Assembly: GCA_003155565.1 (NCBI GenBank)
Contig: PMDM01000104.1
Coordinates: 8,506 to 14,640 of the forward strand
Direction: 5' to 3'
DNA: 6,135 nucleotides
DNA from: Methylococcaceae bacterium
GTDB taxonomy: Bacteria > Pseudomonadota > Gammaproteobacteria > Methylococcales > Methylomonadaceae
The notes under the pieces are model-generated. The model made no database searches, had not been told where the DNA came from, and worked only from the letters and a program-made list of their open reading frames with translations. A program made the translations under genes and the position numbers. Below, one piece after another: positions 5,962 to 6,135 of this stretch (position 1 is its first letter; each line of letters opens with the position of its first letter).

Positions 5962-6010
5962 TTAATTAATAAGTAATGTTACACAGTCAACGATTCACCA
6001 TCCCGTATGC

Positions 6011-6135
6011 CGCGCCGAGCGCCGACGTTTTTATCGGGAATAGCCCGATAGGGTGCGCCAGGGATGCCGCACGTTGCCAAAGGGACAGGAGTCCCTTTTG
6101 GCAACCCCCAATAAAAACGACGGAGCGCAGGAAGC
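6011..6135. repeat. GC-rich multi-hairpin intergenic element upstream of metZ, running to the window edge
   Basis: About 125 bases contain consecutive, almost abutting inverted repeats. The first is TATCGGG/CCCGATA (6032-6038 with 6044-6050). The second is GTGCG/CGCAC (6053-6057 with 6068-6072). The third is a 14-base stem GTTGCCAAAGGGAC with GTCCCTTTTGGCAAC, having one bulged T (6073-6086 with 6091-6105). The set is enclosed by CGTTTTTAT/ATAAAAACG (6026-6034 with 6111-6119), with weaker matching continuing outward (GAGCGCCG against CGGAGCGC). No T-run follows the strong stem on either strand, and no open frame of interest is present. It looks like a non-coding palindromic or MITE-like repeat, unrelated in sequence to the pair at 124-227 and 2526-2652. 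Only one copy is visible, so the dispersed-repeat reading is inference from structure. The right boundary is unknown. Confidence 0.65.

Noticed and set aside
5966..5990. Promoter for metZ with TTGACT (5990-5985) and TATTAA (5971-5966)
   Set aside because: Spacing is only 13 bases, too short for sigma-70, and no other -10 with proper spacing was found. metZ may be transcribed from upstream instead.

Overview
The window looks like a moderate-GC gammaproteobacterial chromosome. The gene order nrdR-ribD-ribE-ribB(A), the Pseudomonas-like O-succinylhomoserine sulfhydrylase MetZ and the Grx3-like glutaredoxin all fit. The dispersed palindromic repeats and general codon use would suit an environmental lineage such as the methanotrophic Methylococcales, but that placement is a guess from general familiarity and not something the sequence proves.

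Layout, left to right. Positions 1-92 (minus) hold the first 30 codons of a 3,4-dihydroxy-2-butanone 4-phosphate synthase gene (ribB or ribBA), cut by the window edge. Positions 124-227 hold a palindromic dispersed repeat (copy 1). Positions 233-2447 (minus) are a compact operon transcribed right to left: nrdR (ribonucleotide reductase repressor), ribD (bifunctional deaminase/reductase) one base later, and ribE (riboflavin synthase) 12 bases after that, leading towards ribB(A). A diverged second copy of the repeat (2526-2652), in inverted orientation, lies in the roughly 300-base divergent gap between nrdR and grxC. That gap also carries candidate promoters for both directions. grxC (2750-3019, plus) encodes a CPYC glutaredoxin. 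From 3102 to 5961 (minus) there is a second unit: metZ, then a membrane-anchored GGDEF-EAL protein starting 16 bases after the metZ stop. The right end (about 6011-6135) is a separate GC-rich element of consecutive hairpins just upstream of metZ, cut by the window edge.

How the genes relate. RibD, RibE and RibB(A) make riboflavin from GTP and ribulose 5-phosphate. NrdR adjusts deoxynucleotide synthesis, and the divergent glutaredoxin belongs to the family that reduces ribonucleotide reductase, so nrdR and grxC are loosely linked by function. MetZ makes homocysteine for methionine. The GGDEF-EAL protein should degrade c-di-GMP: its EAL site is complete and its GGDEF signature is destroyed.

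Core metabolic genes here are ordinary. The unusual material is the repeats: two inverted copies of one family exactly bracketing nrdR-ribD-ribE, and an unrelated multi-hairpin element at the right edge. I see no CRISPR array, tRNA, rRNA, transposase or defence system. The 82-base gap at 3020-3101 contains no gene and no convincing terminator.
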